From an uncultured Verrucomicrobiota bacterium (GTDB lineage: Bacteria; Verrucomicrobiota; Kiritimatiellia; RFP12; UBA1067), in contig CAMOIK010000052.1 of assembly GCA_946615875.1 (NCBI GenBank), forward strand, positions 1-12,188: a stretch of DNA of 12,188 nt, in the 5' to 3' direction. The position numbers and the translations under genes were made by a program. Below the pieces are notes generated by a model. It had not been told where the DNA came from, searched no databases, and saw only the letters and a program-made list of their open reading frames with translations. Shown here piece after piece: positions 1 to 7,450 of the stretch. The first letter of the stretch is position 1. Every line of letters starts with the position of its first letter.

Positions 1-25
1 TCCACGGCCGCGCACCGAGGCGACG

Positions 26-113
26 ATTGTCACTTGGCGAAGCGATAGCTACGACTTGACGAAGTGATGGCTACGACTTGACGAAGTGATGGCTACGACT
101 TGACGAAGTGATG
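26..113. repeat. 22-bp tandem repeat array (3 exact copies plus 1 degenerate)
   Basis: The unit GCTACGACTTGACGAAGTGATG is repeated exactly at 48-69, 70-91 and 92-113. A degenerate copy at 26-47 shares the core CTTGnCGAAGnGAT. A partial fourth unit starts at 114 but turns into an inverted copy. The array lies about 145 bp upstream of the acyl synthetase start. Each unit contains TTGACG, which resembles a -35 hexamer, but no -10 box is suitably spaced. It could be a slippage-prone minisatellite or an array of binding sites; the sequence does not decide. The copies are directly adjacent with no spacers, so it is not CRISPR. Confidence 0.9.
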
Positions 114-125
114 GCTATCACTTCG
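104..125. repeat. Perfect 9-bp inverted repeat closing the 22-bp array
   Basis: CGAAGTGAT (104-112) and ATCACTTCG (117-125) are exact reverse complements separated by the 4-nt loop GGCT. The left arm is the last part of the third 22-bp unit. A transcript in either direction could fold into a hairpin. No T-run follows on either strand, so a classical intrinsic terminator is not supported. A protein-binding palindrome is an alternative. Confidence 0.7.
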
Positions 126-215
126 CCTCGTCTCCCCGACTCTCTCCTCCCGCTCCATAACTAAGTCAGCATTTTGACAAAAATGGCAAAAGCGTCACAC
201 ACGATGGGCGAGATA

Positions 216-224
216 TGGTATAAT
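216..224 (+). promoter_or_regulatory. Extended -10 promoter of the acyl synthetase operon
   Basis: TGGTATAAT is a perfect extended -10 element (TGn followed by the TATAAT consensus at 219-224). No good -35 hexamer lies 16-18 nt upstream, which is typical of extended -10 promoters. Transcription would start near 231, giving a leader of about 28 nt before the ATG at 259. The wider core ATATGGTATAATAT is identical over 14 nt to the one in front of the membrane protease on the other strand (8903-8916). Confidence 0.7.
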
Positions 225-247
225 ATGGACCTGATTTGCAAACCAAT

Positions 248-251
248 GGAG
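248..251 (+). promoter_or_regulatory. Ribosome binding site of the acyl synthetase
   Basis: GGAG lies 7 nt before the ATG at 259, an ideal Shine-Dalgarno spacing. Together with the promoter about 35 nt upstream it fixes the start codon. Confidence 0.75.
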
Positions 252-258
252 CAAAGAA

Positions 259-1920
259 ATGACATTTCGAGGACTGCTTGAGGAGAAAGCGGAGAAGTTT
301 GGTGGACGTCGCGCAATGGTGTGGCGTGAGAACAAGGAATGGGCGCAGCGCACATGGCGCGAGGTTCTTTCCCGTGTGCGGGAGTTCGCGGAAGGATACG
401 GCACGCGTTTCGCGCTCAAGCCCGGCGAGGACAATACGGCGATAATCCTCGGCAATTGCCCAATGTGGGTTGAGACGTATCTAGCGCAGGCCGGCTGCGG
501 CATCTCCGTGGTGCCTCTCGATCCCAAGCTGCGCGCGGAAGAGGTCGAGTACATCCTTGGCAACGCTGAGGCCCGCGTAGTGACCACCGACAAGGCGCAT
601 CTGCGCATGATGATGGCTCTCGCGCCGAAACTTCCTGCGCTCAAGGCGATTGTCGTTGTTGATGGCGTGATATTTGACGGTCAGAAGATCGGCGATGTCG
701 AGGTGATTGGCATCGAAAGCCTCCGTGTTGTCGGCGGCGGCGGTTGGTTCGACGCCCACAAGCCCAAAGACGACGACGTGGCGTCCATTATATATACTTC
801 CGGCACGACCGGCAAGCCGAAGGGGGCGATGCTCACGCATCGCAACTTCGTGACAGACCTGGAAGGCGCGATGGAGACATTCAACATCCCCATATCGGTC
901 GATGATTCCCTCCTGGTGGTGCTTCCACTCTTCCATGCCTTCAGTTTCACTACGAACTTTGTCGTCGCCATATATGTTGGCGCGCCCATGCTGTTCGTCG
1001 AGTCTCTTCGGACCGTCGGGCGGGACATTCGTGCGCTCAGGCCCACCGCGATCATGGCCGTGCCACTGCTGGCGGAGAAACTTCATGATAAGTTGGAGGA
1101 CGGCATCAAAGCGTCTGGCGCGGCTCGTTTCCTCCTGAAAATCGGGCTTCGCGGTCTTGTCTGGCACATGGTTCGGATGAAGCTCGGCGGCAGGTTGCGC
1201 TTCATCATCACCGGTGGCGCACCGTGCCCGCGTCATGTGCTTGAAGGGTTCCGGCGCATACACGTGAAGTTCGTGGAGGGTTACGGTCTGACCGAGTGCG
1301 CACCTGTCGTGTCCGTTACGGACTACGCCTCCAATAGGATAGGCACGATAGGCAGACCGTGCAAGGGCGTGGAAGTGCGCATCGCAGACAAGAACGAGAA
1401 TGGCGTCGGCGAACTCCAGATCAAGGGCCCGAATGTGATGAAGGGCTATTTCCACAACGAGAAGGCCACGAAAGAAGCGTTCGACGGCGAATGGTTCGCA
1501 TCTGGCGACCTGGCGTCGATGGACGAGGAGGGGTTCATCACGATCCGCGGACGCAAGAAGGCGCTGATCGTGAATCGCGAAGGCAAAAACATCTATCCTG
1601 AAGAGGTGGAAAACGTCGTCTCCAAGGAGCCGTGCGTTCAGGACATCATTGTCGTAGGCTACACGCAGGGTGGCATACCCGGCGAGCGCGTCGGCGCGAT
1701 CGTCTATCCTTGTGAAGACTGGTTCGCGGAGCGCAATGGCGGCACCAAGCCGGCGTGGGAAGAGATTGAGAAAGCCACAATCCACGCGGTTCAGGAAAAG
1801 AGCGCCACTTTGGCGGACTACAAGCGCATTCGCAAGGTTGTCGTGTCGCGTGAACCCCTCGAGCGCACGTCAGTGGGCAAGGTTCGTCGTGTCACTTACA
1901 AAGGGAAGCTCGACGAGTAG
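259..1920 (+). CDS. AMP-forming acyl-CoA / acyl-ACP synthetase (ANL superfamily)
   Basis: This 553-residue protein is predicted to activate a carboxylic acid, probably a fatty acid, to an acyl-adenylate and pass it to CoA or acyl carrier protein. All core ANL motifs are visible: the P-loop YTSGTTGKPKG at about 179-189, the A5 motif YGLTE at 342-346, WFASGD at 412-417 with the ribose-binding Asp, the hinge region GRKKALIV followed by GKNIYPEEVE, and the C-terminal SVGKVRR with the adenylation Lys at about 541. Length and motif order fit single-domain long-chain acyl-CoA synthetases and the synthetase half of Aas; there is no acyltransferase or carrier domain. The ATG is supported by GGAG and an extended -10 promoter. 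A 2-hydroxyacid dehydrogenase follows 14 nt later, so the two are probably co-transcribed. The acyl substrate cannot be read from the sequence. Confidence 0.92.
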   Translation: MTFRGLLEEKAEKFGGRRAMVWRENKEWAQRTWREVLSRVREFAEGYGTRFALKPGEDNTAIILGNCPMWVETYLAQAGCGISVVPLDPKLRAEEVEYILGNAEARVVTTDKAHLRMMMALAPKLPALKAIVVVDGVIFDGQKIGDVEVIGIESLRVVGGGGWFDAHKPKDDDVASIIYTSGTTGKPKGAMLTHRNFVTDLEGAMETFNIPISVDDSLLVVLPLFHAFSFTTNFVVAIYVGAPMLFVESLRTVGRDIRALRPTAIMAVPLLAEKLHDKLEDGIKASGAARFLLKIGLRGLVWHMVRMKLGGRLRFIITGGAPCPRHVLEGFRRIHVKFVEGYGLTECAPVVSVTDYASNRIGTIGRPCKGVEVRIADKNENGVGELQIKGPNVMKGYFHNEKATKEAFDGEWFASGDLASMDEEGFITIRGRKKALIVNREGKNIYPEEVENVVSKEPCVQDIIVVGYTQGGIPGERVGAIVYPCEDWFAERNGGTKPAWEEIEKATIHAVQEKSATLADYKRIRKVVVSREPLERTSVGKVRRVTYKGKLDE

Positions 1921-1934
1921 CGAGGTCGCTTCGG

Positions 1935-2897
1935 ATGGCGGATGGTCGCGTCAGCGTCCAGGAGGTTCGCCGCGTCGCGGCGCTTGTTTGGCTGGAATGG
2001 CCCGAGGCGTGTTTCCGCGCCACGGCGGATGATGTTGCGCACCTTGAAAAACTTGTCGGGGGAAAGGTCATGTGGGTCCATTCGCGCACAGACTTCGTGC
2101 GTCTCCTGCCATCCGCGACCCATGCAATAACATGGCACTTCGAGAAGGACTGGTACGGGCTCTCTCCGTCGCTCCGTGTGCTTGCCACGCCTGCGGCCGG
2201 GCGTGAGTTCATCGCATGGCGCGACGCCCCCGCAGGCGTCACAGTCCATTTCGGCGCGTTTCACGGCGCGATCATCGCGGAAAGCGTCGCAGCCTTCTGC
2301 TTGGGCTGGGCTAGAGGGTTCTTTCGCAAGCCTCCGACGACGGACGGCGGTGGCATGTGGCCGCGGACGTGGCTTGGAGACAAGTGCTTCACCGTCGCCG
2401 GGACAAAGGCCGTCATTGCCGGCTATGGCAGGATAGGAAGGGCGATCGGCGAGAAGCTTGCCGCGCTCGGCGTCAGCGTGGCCGGTTTCGGACGTGGAAA
2501 TATCGCGGAAATGCCCGCCGCCATGGCTGACGCCGATTGGTTCGTCATGGCGCTGCCGGGCGATACGCAGACTGACGGCTTTCTTGACTCCGGTCGCATC
2601 GCCATGCTTCCTCGCAGGTGTGCGGTCGTGAACGTAGGCAGAGGCAACGCAATAGACGAGACGGCCCTGCGCTCCGCGTTGATGGAAGGGCGCATCGCCG
2701 CCGCCTACCTCGACGTCTTCAGGAATGAACCTACTCTGCTTTCCGGCGGGCTGGGGGATTCTTCCGGCGGCTGCGGGCTTTGGAATCAGGCAACAGCGCC
2801 GGGCAGTCTAATAGCCATGCCGCACTCTTCGGCGTTTTCCCCGGACTACGTGCGGCGATGTTTCGACGAATTGGCTTCCGCAGGTCTTCTCGCCTGA
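1935..2897 (+). CDS. D-isomer-specific 2-hydroxyacid dehydrogenase family protein
   Basis: This 320-residue cytosolic NAD(P)-dependent oxidoreductase would interconvert a D-2-hydroxyacid and a 2-oxoacid. The Rossmann motif GYGRIG lies at 163-168. The catalytic triad of the family is recognisable: Arg236 in VNVGRG, Glu265 in LDVFRNEP and His297 in MPHSSAF. About 20 residues rich in Gly and Ser (about 270-290) sit between the Glu and the His and make that interval longer than usual. The N-terminal substrate domain is weakly conserved, so glyoxylate/hydroxypyruvate reductase, phosphoglycerate dehydrogenase-like and other substrates remain possible. GAGG at 1922-1925 lies 9 nt before the ATG. The gene follows the acyl synthetase by 14 nt and converges on the minus-strand operon with a 43-bp gap that shows no clear terminator. 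Confidence 0.88.
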   Translation: MADGRVSVQEVRRVAALVWLEWPEACFRATADDVAHLEKLVGGKVMWVHSRTDFVRLLPSATHAITWHFEKDWYGLSPSLRVLATPAAGREFIAWRDAPAGVTVHFGAFHGAIIAESVAAFCLGWARGFFRKPPTTDGGGMWPRTWLGDKCFTVAGTKAVIAGYGRIGRAIGEKLAALGVSVAGFGRGNIAEMPAAMADADWFVMALPGDTQTDGFLDSGRIAMLPRRCAVVNVGRGNAIDETALRSALMEGRIAAAYLDVFRNEPTLLSGGLGDSSGGCGLWNQATAPGSLIAMPHSSAFSPDYVRRCFDELASAGLLA

Positions 2898-2940
2898 TCT
2901 TTGCTCAACAGGTCCGCGCGGCAATGGCCCCCGCATTCCG

Positions 2941-3951
2941 CTACAGTTCGGAGAGGATGGAATCGCAGACTTCTGTGCCGCGTTCCGTGAGACGGTAGAT
3001 GGGGAACTCTCCGGACAGCAATCCCTCTGCGACAAAGCCATCCAGCCTGTGGCGCCAGTGCGGGAAGCGCGTCGCATCAAGCCCATCGCGTGTCCGCAGA
3101 CGGAAAAGAGTGCGCTCCTTCACGTCAAATTCCGGCGTCACTTGCTCGGTCACTTCGCCGTCGCGCGTGCGAGCCAGGCCGATTCTCCCCATTGCGCCTT
3201 CGCCCAACCCGATGTAGTCCTCGCCGCGCCATACGGACAGATTGTGGCGGCACTCTCGGCCGGGGATCGCGTAGTTGGATATTTCGTAACGCTCCAGCCC
3301 GATGTCCGCCAGGAAGCGCGAGAGGATTGCGATTCTGTTCAGCACGGTGTCGTCGTCCGGCAGCGAGATTCGGCCGTGTCGTTCAAGCGCGGCCAGCGCC
3401 GTGCCTTGTTCGAGGATGAGCGAATAAGCCGAGCAATGCGACAGACCCCATTTGGCGAGGCGAGCGTGGCGCGGCGTGAGCGCCGCCGTTTCGCCGGGAT
3501 ACCCGACGATCAGGTCTATGCCGACGTTGTCAAAATGCTCGCGCACGATCGCGAACGCTCTCTCCGCCTCGGCGAACGAATAGCCGCGCCCCATCGCGGA
3601 GAGGATGCCGTCGTCAAGAGATTGCACGCCCATGGAGATGCGGTTCACTCCGCCGGCTTTCAAGCTCCGCATCAGCTCCGGCGTCACATCCAGAGGGTGG
3701 AGCTCGACGGTGAACTCCGCGTCTTGCGCCGTGACGGGGCGGAGCGCATCGAAGAGCGGCGACAAGTCGCAGAGGCCGGGGGATCCGCCGCCGAAGTAGA
3801 TTGTCGTCAAAGGTTCGCCGATTTTCGCCATGCACTCAGCCAGGCGACGCACGTGCTCTGCGCGGTCGGACGGCGACGAGCCTGCGCGCGAATGGAGCGC
3901 GCAGTACGTGCACTTCCGGCGACAGAACGGGAAGTGGACGTAGAGGTTCAC
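2941..3951 (-). CDS. hemW: HemW-like radical SAM protein (heme chaperone / HemN-related)
   Basis: This 336-residue protein opens directly with the radical SAM domain. The cluster ligands are in CRRKCTYC (10-17), the SAM-binding GGGSP follows at 54-58 (usually GGGTP), and the family signatures HNLSVW (236-241) and GLGEGA (248-253) come later. HemW proteins bind heme and are thought to deliver it to respiratory enzymes; true oxygen-independent coproporphyrinogen oxidase (HemN) is longer at the N-terminus. The start is GTG at 3951, chosen because it overlaps the stop of the upstream DUF486 gene as GTGA and because homology begins at VNLYVHFPFC. No separate Shine-Dalgarno is seen, so translation is probably coupled. 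The frame is open further upstream, but that part would lie inside the DUF486 gene and does not look like protein. Last gene of the minus-strand operon. Confidence 0.88.
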   Translation of the reverse strand: MNLYVHFPFCRRKCTYCALHSRAGSSPSDRAEHVRRLAECMAKIGEPLTTIYFGGGSPGLCDLSPLFDALRPVTAQDAEFTVELHPLDVTPELMRSLKAGGVNRISMGVQSLDDGILSAMGRGYSFAEAERAFAIVREHFDNVGIDLIVGYPGETAALTPRHARLAKWGLSHCSAYSLILEQGTALAALERHGRISLPDDDTVLNRIAILSRFLADIGLERYEISNYAIPGRECRHNLSVWRGEDYIGLGEGAMGRIGLARTRDGEVTEQVTPEFDVKERTLFRLRTRDGLDATRFPHWRHRLDGFVAEGLLSGEFPIYRLTERGTEVCDSILSEL

Positions 3952-4316
3952 AGGCGGGAGCGGTTGACGAAATAGACTGCGCCAACCATGCAGAGGAATG
4001 CCCAAAGGTAGTCCCAGCGCCACTTCTCGCCCATGAAGAGCAGCATGAACGGCACGAACACGGTCACGGTCACGACCTCCTGGATGATCTTCAGCTGCGC
4101 CACGTTCATGCCCGCCGATGCGCCGAGCCGGTTTGCGGGGACTGCGATCGAATACTCGACGAGCGCGATAAGCCAGCTCACGACGACTATCGCGGCGATA
4201 GGCCACGTGGAGCCGCCGGGCTTCTGCAACCGCAGATGCCAGTACCACGCGAACGTCATGAAAAGATTGCTCGCAACGAGCATCAGCACCGTCAATGCCA
4301 CTCCGCCTGCTTTCAT
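3948..4316 (-). CDS. DUF486 family small membrane protein (DMT superfamily-like)
   Basis: This 122-residue protein has four predicted membrane helices at about 6-26, 38-58, 80-96 and 102-118. The N-terminal SNLFMTFAWYWHL and the later motifs match my recollection of the DUF486 family, whose transport function is unproven but which resembles half-size drug/metabolite transporters that work as dimers. AGGAGGT (4327-4321) is a full Shine-Dalgarno 5 nt before the ATG and overlaps the stop of the deacylase gene. Its own stop overlaps the GTG of hemW. It lies in the inner membrane by prediction. The cargo is unknown; coupling to hemW gives no firm hint. Confidence 0.85.
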   Translation of the reverse strand: MKAGGVALTVLMLVASNLFMTFAWYWHLRLQKPGGSTWPIAAIVVVSWLIALVEYSIAVPANRLGASAGMNVAQLKIIQEVVTVTVFVPFMLLFMGEKWRWDYLWAFLCMVGAVYFVNRSRL

Positions 4317-4321
4317 GACAA

Positions 4322-4327
4322 CCTCCT
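4322..4327 (-). promoter_or_regulatory. Strong Shine-Dalgarno overlapping the dtd stop codon
   Basis: AGGAGG read on the minus strand begins within the TGA stop of dtd (4329-4327) and ends 5 nt before the ATG at 4316. It settles the DUF486 start and shows that its translation is tied to the dtd message. Confidence 0.8.
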
Positions 4328-4770
4328 CAATCCTTTATCTCCACGCTCACCGGGCCGTCGTTCACGAGCGCGACCTTCATGTCCGCTCCGAAGCGGCCCG
4401 TGCCGACGCGCCCGGCGCCAAGGCGTTCGCGCAGACGGGCGACGACGCGCTCGTAGAGCGGCTCTGCGACCGGACCCGGCGCGGCGTCCGAGAAGCCCGG
4501 GCGCCTTCCCCGCGACGTGTCGGCGTAAAGCGTGAACTGCGACACGACGATCACCTCTCCTCTGACGTCTTCGAGCGAAAGGTTCATCTTGCCGCTTTCG
4601 TCCTCGAAAAGCCGCACGACGCATATTCGCTCGGCGATGTAATCGGCCTCTTTTTCACCGTCGGAGTGTGTCACGCCGAGCAGCACCAAATAGCCGCGGC
4701 CGATCTGCGCGACTCTCTCGCCGTCGATCGATACGCCCGCCTCAGACACTCTCTGTATCCAGGCTTTCAT
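4327..4770 (-). CDS. dtd: D-aminoacyl-tRNA deacylase
   Basis: This 147-residue cytosolic enzyme hydrolyses D-amino acids (and glycine mischarged on tRNA-Ala) from tRNA, a proofreading step in translation. Both signature motifs are present: SQFTL at 77-81 and NDGPVS at 137-142, which carries the cross-dimer Gly-cisPro pair. The second motif has Ser where most family members have Thr (GPVT). Length is normal for DTD1. The ATG at 4770 overlaps the stop of the sigma-factor gene by one base (TGATG) and is preceded by GGAGG 10 nt away, inside the sigma-factor coding region. The frame is open further upstream, but that stretch is antiparallel noise inside the neighbour. Confidence 0.95.
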   Translation of the reverse strand: MKAWIQRVSEAGVSIDGERVAQIGRGYLVLLGVTHSDGEKEADYIAERICVVRLFEDESGKMNLSLEDVRGEVIVVSQFTLYADTSRGRRPGFSDAAPGPVAEPLYERVVARLRERLGAGRVGTGRFGADMKVALVNDGPVSVEIKD

Positions 4771-5375
4771 CAGCCTTTGACCTCCGGGCAGCCGTCGCGG
4801 TCGTGCATCTCCCACGCCCCCCGCATGAATTTCACGGAGCGCGAGAATATCTGATCGACATTGGCGGCGGACGAGACGTCGAGGAAGTCGCGTATCTCTT
4901 CGCTTGAGAGGAAGAAGCGCGTCTTGAGGAGGTGGATGTAGGCCCTCTCTGGGTCTTCGTTCCAGAGATCGCGGAAGCACAGGTGCGTCATCCGCCACGC
5001 CTCCGCCCGCTCCACGCCAATGTCGCGCGAAGGCAGCTCCATCGCCTCTGCGCCGTCTTCGGCGTCGGCGCGCGCGCCTTCTATCGAGATTTCCCCGTGC
5101 GCGTTTGGGTCGGCTTTGAGCACGTAGCCTCGCACATAGCGCCGCAGCCATCCCTCGAAGCTTCCGCCGTCGTCGCGGTAGAGAGAGATTTTGCCGCATC
5201 CGATCATCTCCTCGTAGAGCATCCCCATCAAATCGCCGGCGGTCAGCGAGAAGCGTCGCATCATCTCCGCCGAGCGCAAGGAAAGGGATTCGGGCTCCAC
5301 TACCCGTTCCCACACGAGTTTCCAGCCGGCGTCCTCGCCGGCCTTCACCAGTTCATACCATTCGTGGTCGGTCAT
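4770..5375 (-). CDS. Divergent ECF-like sigma-70 family protein
   Basis: This 201-residue protein has the two-domain plan of small sigma factors. A region-2-like helical segment at about 46-88 includes DLMGMLYEEMI and a GSFEGWLRRYVRGYVL stretch, which corresponds to the usual 'GSFRAWLYRIARN' part. A region-4-like helix-turn-helix at about 141-188 includes YIHLLKTRFFLSSEEIRDFLDV. An acidic linker joins them (about 95-120). The match is by pattern only, and key region-4 residues differ from ordinary ECF proteins, so DNA binding may be altered. No anti-sigma gene is adjacent. Two starts are possible: ATG at 5375, used here, or GTG at 5390, which would overlap the fusA stop as GTGA exactly as hemW does and add five residues. 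Neither has a clear Shine-Dalgarno. It lies between fusA and dtd and may respond to or report on translation status (inference). Confidence 0.7.
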   Translation of the reverse strand: MTDHEWYELVKAGEDAGWKLVWERVVEPESLSLRSAEMMRRFSLTAGDLMGMLYEEMIGCGKISLYRDDGGSFEGWLRRYVRGYVLKADPNAHGEISIEGARADAEDGAEAMELPSRDIGVERAEAWRMTHLCFRDLWNEDPERAYIHLLKTRFFLSSEEIRDFLDVSSAANVDQIFSRSVKFMRGAWEMHDRDGCPEVKG

Positions 5376-5386
5376 GTCGTGCGGCG

Positions 5387-7450
5387 TCACATCGCCAGTA
5401 TCTCGTCTCGGACGGCCTTGGGGACTAGTTCGAACTTGTCTGGCTCCATCGAATACGACGCCCTGCCCTTGGTGAGCGAACGTATCGACGTGGAGTAGCC
5501 GAAGAGCCTGGCCAGCGGCACGTGCGCGTGGACGACCTGCATGTCGCCGCGCTGTTCCATGTCCAGCACGGATCCGCGCCGCGAGTTCAGGTCGCCGAGG
5601 ACTTCGCCCACCGACTCCGGCGGGGTGGTGATCTCCAGTTTCATGATCGGCTCCAGGAACTCCGGCGCGGCCTTTTCCGCCGCTTCGCGGAAGCCCATCA
5701 TCGCCGCCGAGCGGAACGCCACTTCGTCCGACACTTCCGGGTCGATGACATTGGCGCCGAGCACCTCCGCGGCGATGTCGGCCATCTGGAAGCGCGCGAG
5801 CACGCCGGTCGCGATGCCGTCGGCCATGCCTTGCTCCACGCACTCTTGGAGATGCTTGTCAGGCACCGCGTTGCGGAAGTCCCTCGAAAGCGTAATCTGC
5901 CGGCCTGCGCCGCGCTCCAGCGGCTTTACGGCGATAGTGAGCTCCACGGCGTGGCGCTTGCCGCCGAGTTCGCGGTCGAACATGAACGTGGTCTGCGCCG
6001 GTTTCGTCACTGTCTCGGCGTAGCTGACCATTGGCTTGCCGGTGTTGGCTGCGCACTTGAATTCGCGCTTGAGGCGGTCCACTAGGATTTCGAGGTGGAG
6101 TTCGCCCATGCCAGAGAGGATGGTCTGGCCGGTCTCCTCGTCCTCGCGGAACTGGCACGTCGGGTCTTCTGCGGCGAGGGCCTGCATGGACGCCACGAGT
6201 TTATCCTTGTCGGCGGAGGACTTTGGCTCTATTGCCATGAACATGACGGGCTGCGGTGCGGTGATGCGCTCCAGATAGCACGGCTTCATCTCGCTGCACA
6301 GCGTGTCGCCGGTGGTGCACTCCTTCAGACCCACCACCGCGCCTATGTCGCCGGCGCGCAGTTCGTCCACCTCCTGCTGTGCGTCTGCGAAGAGGCGCAC
6401 GATCTTCATTATGCGCTCGCGTTTTTTCGTGCGCGGGTTGTAGGCGTTGGCGCCTTTCTTCAGGATGCCGCCATAGACCCGGACGAAGAACAGCCTGCCG
6501 ACGTAGGGGTCGGTGGAGATTTTGAAGACCAGCGACGTGAGCAGTTCGGTGTCGCTCTGTTTGCGTTCCACGCTCTCGCCGCTCTTCAGGTCGGTGGCCG
6601 TCACGCTTGGGCGGTCGAGCGGCGAAGGGAGGAATTCGACGATTGCGTCCAGCAGCGGCTGGACGCCCTTGTCGCGCAGCGAGGTGCCGCAGAGGACGGG
6701 CACGAGGCGTCCCGCCACGACCTGGCGGCGTATCGCGGGGAGCAGCTCCTCGTTGGATAGGTCGCCTTTCTCCAAGAACGCCTCCATCACCTCTTCGTCG
6801 AGATCGGCGACCTTTTCGACCAGTTCGGCGCGTGCGAGCTCCGCTTCGTCGCGCAGTTCCGCGGGGATGTCGCCCTCGGTGAACTTCTTGCCCTCGGACG
6901 CCTCGTCATAGACGATCCCTTTCATCTTCAGGAGATCGACTACGCCGACGAAACCCTCCTCGCGGCCAATAGGCAGCTCGATCGGCACGGCGTTCGCTTT
7001 CAGCTTTTCCCGCAACTGCCCCACCACGCGGCCGAAGTCCGCGCCCATGCGGTCCATTTTGTTCACGAAAGCCAGACGCGGCACGTTGTAGCGGTTGGCC
7101 TGCCGCCACACCGTCTCTGACTGCGGCTGGACTCCGCCCACGGCGCACAGCACGCACACCGCGCCGTCCAGGACGCGCAGAGAACGCTCCACTTCCATCG
7201 TGAAATCGACGTGGCCGGGCGTGTCGATTATGTTTATCGCCTTGCCTTTCCATTCGCACGAGACGGCGGCGGACTGAATGGTGATGCCGCGTTCGCGCTC
7301 CTGCACCATGAAGTCGGTGGTGGTGTTGCCGTCGTGCACGTCGCCGTGCTTGTGAATCTTCTGCGTGTAGAAGAGGATGCGCTCGGTCGTGGTCGTCTTC
7401 CCGGCGTCTATGTGGGCGACGATGCCGATGTTGCGGAGGTTGCTTAACAT
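5387..7450 (-). CDS. fusA: Translation elongation factor G
   Basis: This 687-residue GTPase moves tRNAs and mRNA through the ribosome after peptide bond formation. The G motifs are intact: AHIDAGKT (12-19), RGIT of switch I (54-57), DTPGH (76-80) and NKMD (130-133). Domains II-V follow at full length, with the GELHLEI and LEPIMKLEI stretches typical of EF-G. Domain IV is unusual: the tip loop of classical EF-G (GSYHDVDSS with the functional His) is replaced by GANVIDPEVSDE, without a His. The gene is not linked to rpsL, rpsG or tuf as in the classical str operon, so it could be either the sole EF-G of a lineage with a dispersed str operon or a second paralogue. The ATG at 7450 has AAAGG 7 nt upstream and overlaps the aldolase stop by 7 nt. 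Confidence 0.95.
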   Translation of the reverse strand: MLSNLRNIGIVAHIDAGKTTTTERILFYTQKIHKHGDVHDGNTTTDFMVQERERGITIQSAAVSCEWKGKAINIIDTPGHVDFTMEVERSLRVLDGAVCVLCAVGGVQPQSETVWRQANRYNVPRLAFVNKMDRMGADFGRVVGQLREKLKANAVPIELPIGREEGFVGVVDLLKMKGIVYDEASEGKKFTEGDIPAELRDEAELARAELVEKVADLDEEVMEAFLEKGDLSNEELLPAIRRQVVAGRLVPVLCGTSLRDKGVQPLLDAIVEFLPSPLDRPSVTATDLKSGESVERKQSDTELLTSLVFKISTDPYVGRLFFVRVYGGILKKGANAYNPRTKKRERIMKIVRLFADAQQEVDELRAGDIGAVVGLKECTTGDTLCSEMKPCYLERITAPQPVMFMAIEPKSSADKDKLVASMQALAAEDPTCQFREDEETGQTILSGMGELHLEILVDRLKREFKCAANTGKPMVSYAETVTKPAQTTFMFDRELGGKRHAVELTIAVKPLERGAGRQITLSRDFRNAVPDKHLQECVEQGMADGIATGVLARFQMADIAAEVLGANVIDPEVSDEVAFRSAAMMGFREAAEKAAPEFLEPIMKLEITTPPESVGEVLGDLNSRRGSVLDMEQRGDMQVVHAHVPLARLFGYSTSIRSLTKGRASYSMEPDKFELVPKAVRDEILAM

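Noticed and set aside
26..113. CRISPR array
   Set aside because: The copies are directly adjacent without spacers and no cas gene is present; the same holds for 9125-9212.
104..125. Intrinsic terminator
   Set aside because: The hairpin is perfect but no T-run follows in either direction.
174..179. TTGACA as a consensus -35 for the acyl synthetase promoter
   Set aside because: It lies 39 nt before the TATAAT at 219, far beyond the usual 16-18 nt, and nothing like a -10 box is found at 196-202.
481..1785. Long minus-strand open frame opposite the acyl synthetase
   Set aside because: It is a shadow of a G+C-rich gene: composition rich in His, Arg and Ala with no family motifs, while the plus strand carries every ANL motif.
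2898..2940. Bidirectional terminator between the convergent operons
   Set aside because: I see no stem-loop of useful length and no T-run in this 43-bp gap.
3049..3975. 308-codon plus-strand open frame opposite hemW
   Set aside because: The minus strand has the CxxxCxYC and HNLSVW motifs of HemW and a GTGA junction; the plus-strand product is Arg-rich with no motif.
3952..4248. N-terminal extension of HemW to 4248
   Set aside because: The extension overlaps the DUF486 gene in another frame and shows no radical SAM sequence; homology starts at the GTG at 3951.
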